DNA from: Linum tenue
Taxonomy: Eukaryota > Streptophyta > Magnoliopsida > Malpighiales > Linaceae
NCBI GenBank assembly: GCA_946122785.1
Contig: CAMGYJ010000011.1
Location: 12,276,001-12,340,000, forward strand
Reading direction: 5' to 3'
Length of the DNA stretch: 64,000 nucleotides
Made by a program: the position numbers and the translations under genes. Each line of letters opens with the position of its first letter. The stretch's first letter is position 1. Below the pieces are notes generated by a model that saw only the letters and a program-made list of their open reading frames with translations, did no database searches and was not told where the DNA came from. Shown in pieces: positions 11,101-20,692 of the stretch.

Positions 11101-13603
11101 CTTCAACGAACCCAGCCTCGAGCAACTTATCGACCTCTTTCCTTAGAGCCTCTTCCTTCTCTTGAGTCAAATTCCTTCGCTTTTGCTGAACAGGCTTCTT
11201 TCCTTCCTCAACGGCCAATCGATGTGCCGCCACATCTGGTGACACTCCCGGCATGTCCTGGGGGCTCCAAGCGAATAGCTCCCCAAATTCTCGCAACAAT
11301 TCGATCAAGGGCGCCCTCATGTGTTCAGGAGCCTGTGCCGACACTCGTACCTGCCTGTCCAGGCGCCCTTCTTCGATCGGTACCATGAACTCATCATCCA
11401 TAGGCTCCGCTCTAGCCGCATCCTCCGACCGGATGTCTATGTTGTTTACTCGGTGTCTCCGTGCCCCCTTCCTTCTTCCTTTCTCTTCTCGCGCATAGCG
11501 GGGGGTGCCTTCTCCTCGCGAAATTCCTATGCCTTGTGGGGCGACGAACTTCAACGTTTGGTGGCAAGTCGAGGCTACCCCATTGAATAACGCCAACAGT
11601 GGTCTTCCCAGTATGACATTGTACGGCGAGGGGCAATCCACTATTCCAAATTCCACGGTATGTGTCACTCGGTGCACTTCGTCGCCCAAGGTTACCGGGA
11701 GGCGCACGCGCCCGATCACATGGGCAGGCGCCCCCGAAAACCCTATAAGTACCGAATCGGAGGGACTCACCAATTCCGGCGCCAGCTGCATGCGCTCGAA
11801 CGTGCTTTTGAACAAAACATCCATTGAACTTCCCGTATCCACCAACATCCTCTTGACCTTACACCCTGCAATGATTCCCTGGATCTCCAAAGCTTCCTCC
11901 GAAGGCACCTGACATGCTTCCTCTGCCTCCTGATTAAAGCATATTTGCACCGCCGCCTTCGCCTCCACGGATGCGGCCCGGAGGCGCCTAGACCGGTCCA
12001 ACTTGTCCCGCAAATCGACGGTCCCGGTTATGGATTCTACCGTGAGCCTAACCCAGTTGGGTTCCCCCTCCTGATTCAGCTCAAATGGAGGCGGGGGTAT
12101 TTCAAGTGGAGGAGGGTGGGCCTCCGGCGCCGGGAGGTTACCAGGCGCCTGTTGCACGACGGGAAGAGCGGGCGCTTTAGGTTCAGCCACCACAGCAGGC
12201 GCTGGCCTCGCCTCCCTTGTGACATACGCGCGGTGCGTCCTCTCTTCCGTCTTCCTTATGAAGTCGTTGAGCATGCCTCGGTCGGCTAACGTCTGCAATT
12301 CCGATTTCAGTTGGTAGCAATCGGCCGTATGATGCCCCTTATCCCGGTGAAAGTCACAATATCGATCAAGGTTCCGCTCGTTTGGTTGTCCACGCATAGG
12401 TCCCGGCCAACGCACATGGTATCCTCTGTCCTTCACATATTGCAGAATATTTTTCAGAGAGTCGTTATATTCCGTGAAACTTCCCACACTCCTGGGTTGC
12501 GGGCGCTGACCATCCATCCTCCTTTGCGGAGCGTTGTTCATAATGAATGGCCTAGGCGCCTGGCGCACATCTACTTCTTCTCTACCCACACGCCTCTTCT
12601 CTGCCCTCCTCGCAGCCAATGTTTCTTCCAAGGCAATAACCTTCTGAACCCTTCGATCCAGATCTTCAGTCGACACTACCGCCCTCTTAGACAGTACCCG
12701 ACACAACTCATCACTATTCGTGCACTCCTCCAGACACACTCCCAAGACTGGCGGTTGCACATCTTTCACGGCCATGGCGACCGAAATCCAGCGGTCATAG
12801 AACTCTCTAAGCGCCTCACCCTCTCTCTGCTTGATTTTAAACAAAGCGCCTATAGTTAACGTCCGCCTCTTACGGCTAGCGAACTTGGACAAGAATAGCT
12901 CTGCAAATTGCTCAAAGCACTCGATGCGCCCCTCCTCCAACTGATGATACCAATCTAAAACCACCCCTGCGAAGCTCGAGGGAAACACCTTACACAACGT
13001 GGCGTCCGTGCTATTATACAATTGCATCTTCGTGAAGTAGCTATTCAGATGATCTTCTGGGTCAGTGACCCCATCATAGCTGGTCAGCGGCGGGAGTGTA
13101 GTTCCCGCTGGCTCCATTAACACGCTTTGCGCTAGGGGTTGCCTGATCCCGAAGCGCCTGGCCTGACGCTTGGGCGTCCATGGGTTCTGCTCGTCCGGGG
13201 CCGGGACGGTCCACTCGCCTGGCGCTCTCCACACGCCCGGGCGCCTAGGTGGTGTTACCTCAGGATTGTGGCTCTCATAGCCCGGGCGCCCGTACTCGCT
13301 AACCTCCGAATCATCTATGAGCCTGTCCCGCTTCCTCACCGGGGGGCTGTACTCCCTTGTATCAACGCTCCTCCCTCCTTCCAATTCCCTTCGAAGCATT
13401 GCTATAGCCCGGTCTTGATCAGCGATAATCTTGAACAACTCCCTCTTCGACACCGTATCACTCTCCATAGATGGGCGCTCGCGGCTTTCGTCCTCTACGT
13501 CCATGCCCACAACCGGGCTCGATCTCCGCTCACTCCCCTCCTGACTGGAATTCTCCGTTCTCGCATCCTCAGCGCCTACACTCCCAACATTCAAGTCTTC
13601 CAT
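8141..13603 (-). CDS. Gag-Pol polyprotein of the Tat-clade retrotransposon
   Basis: The frame is uninterrupted from inside the LTR edge (13669) to 8141. I start at the Met at 13603, which lies after the LTR and begins MEDLNVG. Counting from 13669: retrotransposon Gag domain about 205-300; a CX2HX4HX4C knuckle-like motif near 439-451; aspartic protease DTGSS at 611-615; reverse transcriptase about 820-1050 with AYVDD at 978-982; a first RNase H about 1110-1240; a second, archaeal-type RNase H about 1256-1385 starting VDGAAS; and integrase about 1470-1800 with CHQC zinc ligands and catalytic MDLLG and ITDHG blocks. The first RNase H has AVSRIAVSAVL where an active enzyme has a catalytic Asp, so it is probably inactive, as is known for Tat elements that rely on the second one. 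The protein would assemble virus-like particles, copy the RNA and insert the DNA. Confidence 0.95.
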   Translation of the reverse strand: MEDLNVGSVGAEDARTENSSQEGSERRSSPVVGMDVEDESRERPSMESDTVSKRELFKIIADQDRAIAMLRRELEGGRSVDTREYSPPVRKRDRLIDDSEVSEYGRPGYESHNPEVTPPRRPGVWRAPGEWTVPAPDEQNPWTPKRQARRFGIRQPLAQSVLMEPAGTTLPPLTSYDGVTDPEDHLNSYFTKMQLYNSTDATLCKVFPSSFAGVVLDWYHQLEEGRIECFEQFAELFLSKFASRKRRTLTIGALFKIKQREGEALREFYDRWISVAMAVKDVQPPVLGVCLEECTNSDELCRVLSKRAVVSTEDLDRRVQKVIALEETLAARRAEKRRVGREEVDVRQAPRPFIMNNAPQRRMDGQRPQPRSVGSFTEYNDSLKNILQYVKDRGYHVRWPGPMRGQPNERNLDRYCDFHRDKGHHTADCYQLKSELQTLADRGMLNDFIRKTEERTHRAYVTREARPAPAVVAEPKAPALPVVQQAPGNLPAPEAHPPPLEIPPPPFELNQEGEPNWVRLTVESITGTVDLRDKLDRSRRLRAASVEAKAAVQICFNQEAEEACQVPSEEALEIQGIIAGCKVKRMLVDTGSSMDVLFKSTFERMQLAPELVSPSDSVLIGFSGAPAHVIGRVRLPVTLGDEVHRVTHTVEFGIVDCPSPYNVILGRPLLALFNGVASTCHQTLKFVAPQGIGISRGEGTPRYAREEKGRRKGARRHRVNNIDIRSEDAARAEPMDDEFMVPIEEGRLDRQVRVSAQAPEHMRAPLIELLREFGELFAWSPQDMPGVSPDVAAHRLAVEEGKKPVQQKRRNLTQEKEEALRKEVDKLLEAGFVEEARYITWLSNVVFVPKPSGDWRMCVDFTNLNWACPTDAYPMPRIDILVDSTAYHEALSFLDMFSGYHQIPMVEEDRAKTAFMTPFGNFCYKVMAFGLKNAGATYQRMVNQIFRRQLGRNVEAYVDDLIVKSKRRQDHIVDLRETFETMRSYNLRLNPQKCGFLAEAGKFLGFMITKRGIEANPKNVEAIMRLAPPRTPKEVQGLTGRLAALGRFIPRSSDRGAPFFRTLKKASKFKWTEECDEAFGDLKKLLVAPTVMTAPRPKETLYLYIAVSRIAVSAVLVSKDPSTNEERPVYYVSRTMVVHETRYAPIEKAALAVVMAANKLRPYFQAHSIIVLTNLPLRTVLGSMDVSGRLVKWAVQLSEFDVSYAPRPAIKAQVLADFVAEGVVDMGSGVEECWQVQVDGAASRSGAGAGIVLISPLGAMHEIALRFATLKTNNAAEYEAVLAGLHMARELGAQKVNVQTDSALVVNQLNDVYEVKEEALSVYVRAVKEKCAWFREATFTHIPREENAHADALSKLATALDFGEDRKVIVTKEAPREERVMANFLGEASDGWMAPIMLFLTHGVVPEDSKEAWRLRRKAARCVIMEGVLYKRSHSGAYLRCLTEAEGQRAIAEVHQGTCSMHAGARSLEKVLLRQGYYWPTMRADAGKHVVGCHQCQIHANDIHVPATPMQGNVSAWPFAQWGMDLLGPFPKAPGQFKYLIVAIDYFTKWIEAEPLASITEVQVRKFTRRNIFTRFGLPESIITDHGKQFDCKKFINFCDENGVVLRFSSVAYPQANGQAEAANKSILHGLHTRLTEAKGNWVEELPSVLWAHRTTFKVATGETPFALTYGSEAVLPVEVRIPTFRMAHRDESMEAQERINELDLLDERCESAALRLEAMESQVARYYNKKMRPHNIVVGSLVLKRDFRPKATDGKLAPKWKGPYRVQEVVGPGTFKLEHLSGKKVKRTWNAQNLRRYGVVETNVTREDGRLPEGAPSLW

Positions 13604-13644
13604 CTTTCTTATCTTGCCGAACGCCCCCTTCCTGGCGCGCCAAT

Positions 13645-14236
13645 TGTTGAAGCCGTGATACTCTCTCACCCTCGAGATTCTTCCACTTGCTCCGCGCCTG
13701 GCGCTTGGACCCTGCAGGACGGGCGCCGGGGGGGCTAGACCCTTCCGTTAGCACTCCGACGATCAAGTCAGAAGCTATTCTAGAGAGAGAAGTGAAGAAA
13801 GAAGTTTAGTGTGAGAAAGACCAACCTGCTTAAATGCTACCTACCAAGTGCTATTTATACTACTCGAGCTCCTCGACCAAGCTCCGACCAACTCCTGCCA
13901 CCAAGACTTACGTCAGCCTAGCATTAAATGCTCGGTCTCCCCTGGCGCCTACGCGCCTACACGTGGCATACCGTCCATTTTCCACGTCGGGGCGCATAGG
14001 GGGACCACTGGCCTCGTGGCGCCCTTCTGACCTTGTCCACCTGTACTCCCTTGTCTGCGAGCCTATTTTGTCGTCATGCGCCCCTGCTCCTTCATAGTCA
14101 CCTAGGTCATACTCTTATGGGCCATAAATGGGCTTCAGGCCCAACAGGCTCCTAACTTTCATGAGCTCCTTTCCACTATCCCAACAAGGTCCACTGGGCT
14201 CTTAACTTTCATGGGCTCCTCTCTACTACCCCAACA
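13645..14236 (-). repeat. 5' LTR of the Tat element
   Basis: 592 bp, TG...CA ends. It contains a TATAAATA box on the minus strand at 13852-13861, which should set transcription leftwards. Adjacent on its inner side, 13624-13644 read on the minus strand gives TTGGCGCGCCAGGAAGG, a tRNA-complementary primer-binding-site type sequence. I do not assign the tRNA. Confidence 0.95.
13852..13861 (-). promoter_or_regulatory. TATA box of the 5' LTR
   Basis: The minus strand reads GTATAAATAG. The same box is present in the 3' LTR at 3359-3368. It is the only strong TATA-type match I noticed in the LTR, and its orientation fits transcription of gag-pol. Confidence 0.6.
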
Positions 14237-14241
14237 GTTAT

Positions 14242-15588
14242 AATCAAAAGACCGATAAGAAATTGATAACGTACCGAAAACGAGCCAGTATCCCAAATCA
14301 TTTTGTACTTTTAGGTTCGATTTGATTTCAACAATGCTTTGATTTTTTGGTATTTTTCTTCTCGCTTCGGTTTAACCAAACTGAACCAAAATCCCACCCC
14401 TAATTTAGAGAGCACCACGCCACCACCTATGGATTGAGACGTTCTTCAATTTCAATTATGAAGAGACTAAAATGCTCGGTTCTTGGAATCGGATCGGAGG
14501 TTGAACCGAAAAAGTTATTATTTTAGGGTTCAGTGGTTAATCGTTACAATACTGTTGGTGAACCGTTGATAAAATCGTTCATGATATATAACATATAAAA
14601 CTTGTATATTACACTAATTTAAGAATGAAATCATCATTGACCATAAAAAATTTCAAGTTCATATCAACACCAAAATATCTAATAAATCATTCAAACCGTC
14701 TCACAAAAGAAATCATTTTTTAATTCAAATTAAAATTTATGGTGCCAGTCCAGTAGTCGATAACAAGGTTGGAAATAAGAAGAGGAAGCATATATAAATT
14801 AATAATTATGGTTTGATGGTCTTAGTTTTAGTTAAAGTTTATTTTTTTTACCTTTTTTGGTTAAAATAGTGAACCAGTGGACCAATTAAACCGTGGTGGT
14901 TCATGTGATTTCATGTTGAACCGTGAAAAACCGTTTGGTCCATCAATAATCGTCCAAACAATGAACTGGATCGCTATCATAACTGGGTTGGCGGTTCTAC
15001 TGGCTCGGCCGTTCATCCGATTCGGTTCTTATAACAAGGCTAAAATGCAAGGTTGTCAAAACAGTTAATGTCGTCATGTTGATTTGGCAAGTAGTATGCT
15101 CCAAACAATGGTATAACCAATTTATGTCAGTTCATGTCGGTTTTAGCAACACATGTATGGAAGGGAAAATCACTAAACTAAACGACTTTAGGCATATAGT
15201 GGTCGACCCCAAAGCCATAATGTCTCAAAATGAGGAGGCCATAAAGAAACTACTTATTATTCCTTTGTATATTTGAACACCATCTCTCTAAAATCTACAT
15301 CCATATTTATATAAAATTCAACATTCCACACAAAATGTAAAATCCTCATATTTAAATACAACATTTAACGCCAATATCCAAAATTTTATACTTTAATTTA
15401 GTAAATAACGTGAACATCTAAATATTCATACTTAAATCGAACACATATTATCAACATTTAACTTTCAAATTCAAGAAACAAATTAAAAATATTATTTTTT
15501 AATTCACCAAAACGGTGTCATTTATTTATATGTTGGAAATTAGTTATGACAGTCATATTAAGGGCATTCCACCAACCTATAGTCCTAT
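14242..15588. other. AT-rich intergenic DNA
   Basis: No gene seen. 14270-14570 and 14870-15060 carry AACCG/CGGTT-rich words in opposite orientations, typical of old hAT-like non-autonomous elements, but I could not fix their ends. Confidence 0.4.
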
Positions 15589-16014
15589 ACTAATTGAGGA
15601 AAAAATTCCAAAATACACTAGCTGTTAAAAAAATTCCCAAAATACGTACGTTATAAAAAAATTCTCAAAGTACACATGTTTGATATTCACCGCCGTTGTC
15701 TAACGCAGTGAATATAATCACCACTGAAGAGTAAAACAATGAAGCAATCACCGCTTTAAACAAAAACGGTGAATGCTTCACCGTTTTAGTTAAAGGCGGG
15801 GAACATATCACCGCGTTAAGCAACAACGGTGACGCCTTCACCGTTTTTGTAAAACGCGGGGAACGGATCACCGCGTCGAACGGCTATAGTGAAGGGGTTG
15901 GACGACGCGGATCGCTCGACTCTTTCACCACTGTCGTCGGATGCAGTGAGCCGCGAATTCTGGTTTTCCTCCCGGATCTGACGCCTCACAGCCTCCCACG
16001 TCAGCTATCCCTCT

Positions 16015-16718
16015 GGGTAATTAGCATAAATAGTCACAAACCTTTGTACTTAGTACAAAACAGTCACAAACTTTTAATTTGTAACCATTTGATAACAAAA
16101 CTTTTTACTTAGAACAAAACGGTCACAAATTAAACAGTGTGACCATTTCATACTAGTTCAAACTTTTGTTACCGTGTTGTTGCAAATTAGACTTTTGGTG
16201 ACCGTTTTGTACAAATTAAGTTCAAAAGTTTGAACGCTCAATCACCGTTACAATTCGCTCTAGTTGTATGGTGGTTTTGTTAATGTATGTGAATGATATG
16301 ATCGTCATAAAGGATGACAATGAAAGGCAATGGCTCACAAACGGGTTCCAGACTGCTTTTTAGTTGAAAAAACTCTGTCTACTTTCTTGGTATCGAAATT
16401 GAAAGTTCAACTCGAGGGCATTCTTATTTGGCAAAGCAAATATGTCGATGAACACATGACCTGACATCTTATATGTCGTTCAAGTGGTTAGTTTCATATA
16501 CTTAATGAACAAATTACCCGACCTCAAAACATGACAAACATTTAATTTGTAACGATTCGGTAACAAACCTTTGCACTTAAAACAAAACGATCACAAATTA
16601 AATAGCGGTGACCATTTTATACAATTTCAAAGTTTTGTTACCGTATTGTTACAAATTAAAGGTTAGTGACCGTTTTGTACTAAGTGCAAAGGTTTGTTAC
16701 CATTTATGCTAATTACCC
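16015..16718. mobile_element. Nested 704-bp inverted-repeat element inside the MULE
   Basis: The ends GGGTAATTAGC and GCTAATTACCC are flanked by an exact 10-bp duplication CTATCCCTCT at 16005-16014 and 16719-16728. The inverted repeats extend through repeated GGTCACAAA / TTTGTTACCG words. The length and duplication size fit a non-autonomous MULE. It inserted after the host MULE had lost its catalytic domain, because the duplicated target lies in the deletion-joined sequence. Confidence 0.85.
16271..16455 (+). pseudogene. Fragment of Ty1/copia reverse transcriptase captured in the nested element
   Basis: Translation gives VVLLMYVNDMIV, the YVDD-box region of copia reverse transcriptase with the first catalytic Asp replaced by Asn. 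After a stop and a frameshift it continues as YFLGIEIESSTRGHSYLAKQ, the block that normally follows about 35 residues later. It is a short non-functional piece. Confidence 0.75.
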
Positions 16719-16727
16719 CTATCCCTC

Positions 16728-18127
16728 TCATTCACCGCGTTCGAAAAGGGGGGGGGGGTTCTTCCCTGCATTAAACAAACGCGATGATGTGTCAATGCAT
16801 GGCTTGAATGCCCAAAATAGACGGTGAAACATCAACTCATTATGTACTCGAACTTTATCTTCAGTGTGTACATTGTTGTAACATGGCACGAAAACAGTCC
16901 CAGGGTTGGACTCCTCCATTGCAGTCATTAGTCTAGGGAGTAAAGCATACGAGTCGTCCCAATCACCATACACCTCAGCCATGGCCTTCTGCTTTCCATG
17001 CCATGCCTTTTTGTACATGATCGTGTAGGAATGTTGATCCTTCACCTCAGACATGATAGCTTTGACCTTGATATCTGGTTGTGCCTCGATCAAGTGCTTA
17101 ATGGTTCTCCCCACTTTCTTTGCTTTAAGTTGGCGGTTGTCCTGAGAAAGTATGGACGAGGAACCGTTGTGGTTGTTCTCAACTTTTCGAATGACCCATG
17201 CACCCTTTCTCTTCACATTTGCAGCTTGCAGTTTCCACATACAACCCTCTCCAACATTCTTGCATATGACATGTAGTTGTTTACCGTCAGAATAGTTTAC
17301 CTTCCACTCGAAATTGCGCCGCATGGCTTCTTCGCTAAAAGCACATTGAACAACGTAGTCGGTATCGTCAGTATCTTCCTCCTCGCTCACTGATCTAAAA
17401 TCTTCCTCACTTTCCTCATTGCTCGAGTCGAATGGATAGCTCGGGCTAGGAGGATCAACATGACTACCATCACCAACATCGTCTTCTCGCTCATGCGAAG
17501 TGCCAAGATCGAATGGTGTTCTCAATGTGAGCCCTCTCTGGCCCTAAGCATGCCATTGAACGTCGCCGGCCTCAACAAATGGGGCAGGTTCAGCACGTTG
17601 CAGGGTATTCTTTCCATGACACCCCTCCTGCACCACTACCTCCTCCGTAGTTACTTGAACTACCACCCAATCTGTACCCTCCTGCATAACTACCTCCTCC
17701 GTAGTTGCTTGAACTACTACTCCATCTGTATCCTCCTACAAAACCATCATCATAAGAATACTGGTGAGGATGAGTTTCACCGACCATCTCAGTCTCAACA
17801 TACACCTCTGCAAGCCGCATCCCGTTATCGCCTAGGAACTATAACATCATGGTAACCACGTCATCATTGTTTATGACAACTTCTTGGTACATAACTGATA
17901 ACCCCGCCGGGACTCATGTCTGGATACCGATAAGTAATTTTACCAACTCTCGCCTGTCCACCCATCCAAATCCTATATGCACAAATGTCACAGAGTTCTT
18001 GCCACGTGAATCTCGACTCAATTTTCAACATAGTGGATTCACCGTCTTTATATTCAATCCTAATGTTAGAGTTTGTCACCCGACCATTCCACTGAATAAT
18101 AAGCTGAAACTTCTTGAATTCGCTCAT
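16728..18127 (-). pseudogene. MuDR-type transposase, broken and truncated
   Basis: Reading leftwards from the ATG at 18127, the first piece (MSEFKKFQLIIQWNG...) is the small N-terminal domain common in MULE transposases. It runs into a frameshift near 17880 and an in-frame TAG near 17841, then continues as NGMRLAEVYVETEM and a Gly/Ser/Tyr-rich linker (17590-17820). The piece 16728-17525 contains an acidic segment, then the MuDR DNA-binding domain (FSEEAMRRNFEWKVNYSDGK, CMWKLQAANVKRKGAWVIRK). It reaches only the start of the catalytic domain (FHRLFWAFKPCI) before switching directly into terminal-repeat sequence and a stop. The DDE catalytic core is therefore deleted. Confidence 0.85.
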
Positions 18128-19121
18128 ATTTGCAATTTATAATAAGTAACTATTAGGTTAAGTCAAATAAAATTAACCAAAACCGTACTTTAAGACTACA
18201 AAAAATAATATTATTCAAACTCATAAACAAACGCAACTTACTGATCGAAACATGAACCATAACTAGCATTGCAATAATATGAGTATGGTGGAAGCTTCTA
18301 AACTATACAAAATTATCTCTAACATAACATATTTGCCAGAAACAAGAATTCATTACATACATACACATAACTACTAAAACATCAAAATCTAAACAATACA
18401 AAATTATATCATGCCAAAAAATTGGAGCTTCTGTAACCGTAGTTGCTGTAAGCAGGCTGAGAAGGGGATTTTCGCTTAAATTTGACAGAAATGGGGAAGA
18501 GGTTTTACCAAAATCGGAGCAAGTATTTTTCCAACGGCTCATGGGAGGGGGTATTTATTTTACAAACATGGCGCATTCACCGCCCTTGTCAAAAGCGGTG
18601 AAGTTAATCACCGCGTTGCCCTAAGGCGGTGAAGTTTAGGTGGTTGTAACCTAATTTTCACCTACCAAGGGTGGGAAACGTGGAAAAAAATCTCCGTTGT
18701 AACCTAGCGCGGTGAATTATTCACCGCTTGCGAGGAAAACGGTACATTTCCCTGTTTTACTCAAACGCGGTGATTAGTTCCCCGACTTTAACTAAAACGT
18801 GAAGCCTTCATCGTTTTTGTTTAAACCGGTGATTGCTTCACCCTTTTACTCATCGACGATGATTATATTCACTGCGTTAGACAACGGCGGTGAATATCAA
18901 ACATGTGTACTTTGGAATTTTTTTTATAACTTACCTATTTTAATTTTTTTTAATAACTAGTGTATTTTGATATTTTTTCCACTAATTGAATCAGGTTGTA
19001 TCGCCGACATGCTACCAAAATAACAATCATGCTAAAATGTTAAAAGCTAGTGATCCAAATCCAACCCACTAATATGTCCTTGCCTAAAAAGAGTAAAACT
19101 TCAACTAAGTTTGGCTGTACT

Positions 19122-19731
19122 TAGGGTTTTGGACCGGGTTCGGGTTTAAACCCGCTACACTATTCACCGGATTGGGTTGGGTTTGGGTTTAGGTAAACCC
19201 GCCCCATGGGTACCCGCCCACGCATATAATTACTTTCCTGGTATATTTAATATTCTAAATAATATATCTTCTTTAAACAACTAATTTTATTTATGTTTGT
19301 GGAGACATGTATAATTTGTTTTTTCTAATTGTTTAGAATGAAGTTGATATTATGGAGTGGAGAGTGAAGAAACTTATTTGGTGAGGAAGAAGATTTCAAT
19401 TAATCTTGTTGTTTATAGATGTTTATCTTTAATTTTGAACAATTTGTATTGATCATTTGCGGTTTGTTTGTATGTTCTAGATTGGTGTTTTTTGTATGAA
19501 TAATTTGTATGAGAAAATTGATGTTAAACTTTTATTTTGAAAGAAATTTGTTATTGTAAATTTTTTACTAGAAAAACCCACGGGTACCCATGAACCCGCG
19601 AATACCCAGCGGGTTGGGTTTGAGTTTTTCAAACCCAACGTGTTTTACCCCGAATTTTTTTGGTGGATAAACCCATGGATTTGGGTTCGATAAAACCCGC
19701 CCCAACCCAATCCGACCTATTGCCATCCCTA
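19122..19731. mobile_element. Non-autonomous hAT element
   Basis: The 610-bp element has an exact 8-bp target-site duplication GCTGTACT at 19114-19121 and 19732-19739. The right end, read inward, is TAGGGATGGCAAT, a widespread hAT terminus; the left end TAGGGTTTTGG is a diverged partner. GGGTTGGGTTTGGG-type subterminal repeats are present at both ends, and there is no coding sequence. Confidence 0.85.
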
Positions 19732-19739
19732 GCTGTACT

Positions 19740-20692
19740 CGTCCGTTTTTAAAGGCGAAAACCGAAGCCAAAATGCCTTTTCATATGAATGTTCTTCCCC
19801 CAACAAGGCAACGTTTCAAAACAACTAAACTGCAATATGCAGAAACTTACTCCCATAGTCGCGTTGTCCTTTTCCCATTCACGTAAACGCCAAAGACCGA
19901 CCGTCCTGCAATCTCACGCACACCCTACTTTCCTAACTGGTGGAACCACAACGAAGAAAGAGAGATATATAGATACGGGGACAAGTGAAGTGATGCCTCC
20001 ACTCCATCCCAATCTCCATTATCGCAAAAGACGAGTAAATGCGACGAATATCCCATCCCATGTGACGACTCCACCATATCCCAGCCTCCGTCCCCAAGTC
20101 GTTGATCAAATCAAATGTCACACTAACGCTGTTAGAAAAGATATAAGCAAGAAGAACACAAAAGTTTCGGTTTTTATGGTCGGGGAAGGTGGAAATCGAA
20201 CTGGTTAAGCGTTAAATTGGTCCCCGGAAACGCGCCCTGCTGCTATCAACCTCAACCAAGATATGGGTTCGGCTGTGGGATCACTTTCCTTGTCTCTGAA
20301 TTCTGGTAAATTCCTTTATTTGATATTATCTGGGTTTATGGCTGTTTTTTGGTTGTTGTTTTGTTAGACTCTTACCATGATCTGGCTGTCTGGATAGCGT
20401 TGTTTATTCCCAATTGTTGTTTGTCTTATTGGTACAATTATTACTATCCAGTCTCAGATCTGTTTTCTAGCAGCTCGGTGCTGAATTTGCGTTTGGAGGA
20501 TCAGTTCAACGGCTTTTGGGTTTGTTCATAGCAAAGCGTTGGATTTTGTAAGCTGCAGCTAGATTGCTTTAGACTTGGTTTCCCATTTCAGTGATGCTCT
20601 AGATTCTTCTTTCAAGTTGTAGCTGAAGCTATGGTGGTGGTCTGGGATTGAATTTTGATCTTGATTGAGATTGAGGGTTTTGGGGGGGAAAA
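19740..20692 (+). promoter_or_regulatory. CRY2 upstream region and 5' UTR
   Basis: No other gene is seen here. A likely 5'-UTR intron donor, CTG|GTAAAT, is at 20306. The leader probably starts in the 20200s and the final part, ending at 20692, precedes the ATG. No TATA box stands out. The 139-residue ORF at 19789 has no recognisable similarity and is not believed. Confidence 0.4.

Larger units (their letters stand above)
3152..14236 (-). mobile_element. Young, complete Ty3/gypsy LTR retrotransposon, Tat clade
   Basis: This 11,085-bp element is transcribed leftwards. Its boundaries are fixed by 592-bp LTRs starting TGTTG and ending CAACA, and by a perfect 5-bp target-site duplication GTTAT at 3147-3151 and 14237-14241. 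The two LTRs differ at only two positions by my alignment. The order in the transcribed direction is 5' LTR, primer-binding site, gag-pol in one frame, a long 3' region carrying an oppositely oriented spliced gene, polypurine tract and 3' LTR. Tat-clade placement rests on a second, archaeal-type RNase H after the usual one. Extra ORFs, including antisense ones, are known for this clade. The gag-pol frame has no stop, so the element may be autonomous. GGCGC/GCGCC words are strikingly dense throughout. Confidence 0.95.
15598..18980 (-). mobile_element. Defective Mutator-like element (MULE) with long terminal inverted repeats
   Basis: The 3,383-bp element is bounded by an exact 9-bp target-site duplication ACTAATTGA (15589-15597 and 18981-18989), the MULE signature. 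Its ends are inverted copies beginning GGAAAAAAT. The left end (about 15598-15820) matches the reverse complement of about 18765-18980, including the block CACATGTTTGATATTCACCG. The inverted repeats are themselves built from short CACCGC/GCGGTGA palindromic words. Inside lies a broken transposase gene on the minus strand and a later nested insertion at 16015-16718. It cannot encode a working transposase but could move if one is supplied. Confidence 0.9.

Noticed and set aside
13603..13669. Met codon at 13669 as gag-pol start
   Set aside because: It lies inside the 5' LTR and its first 22 codons read through the LTR edge and primer-binding site; the Met at 13603 is more likely.
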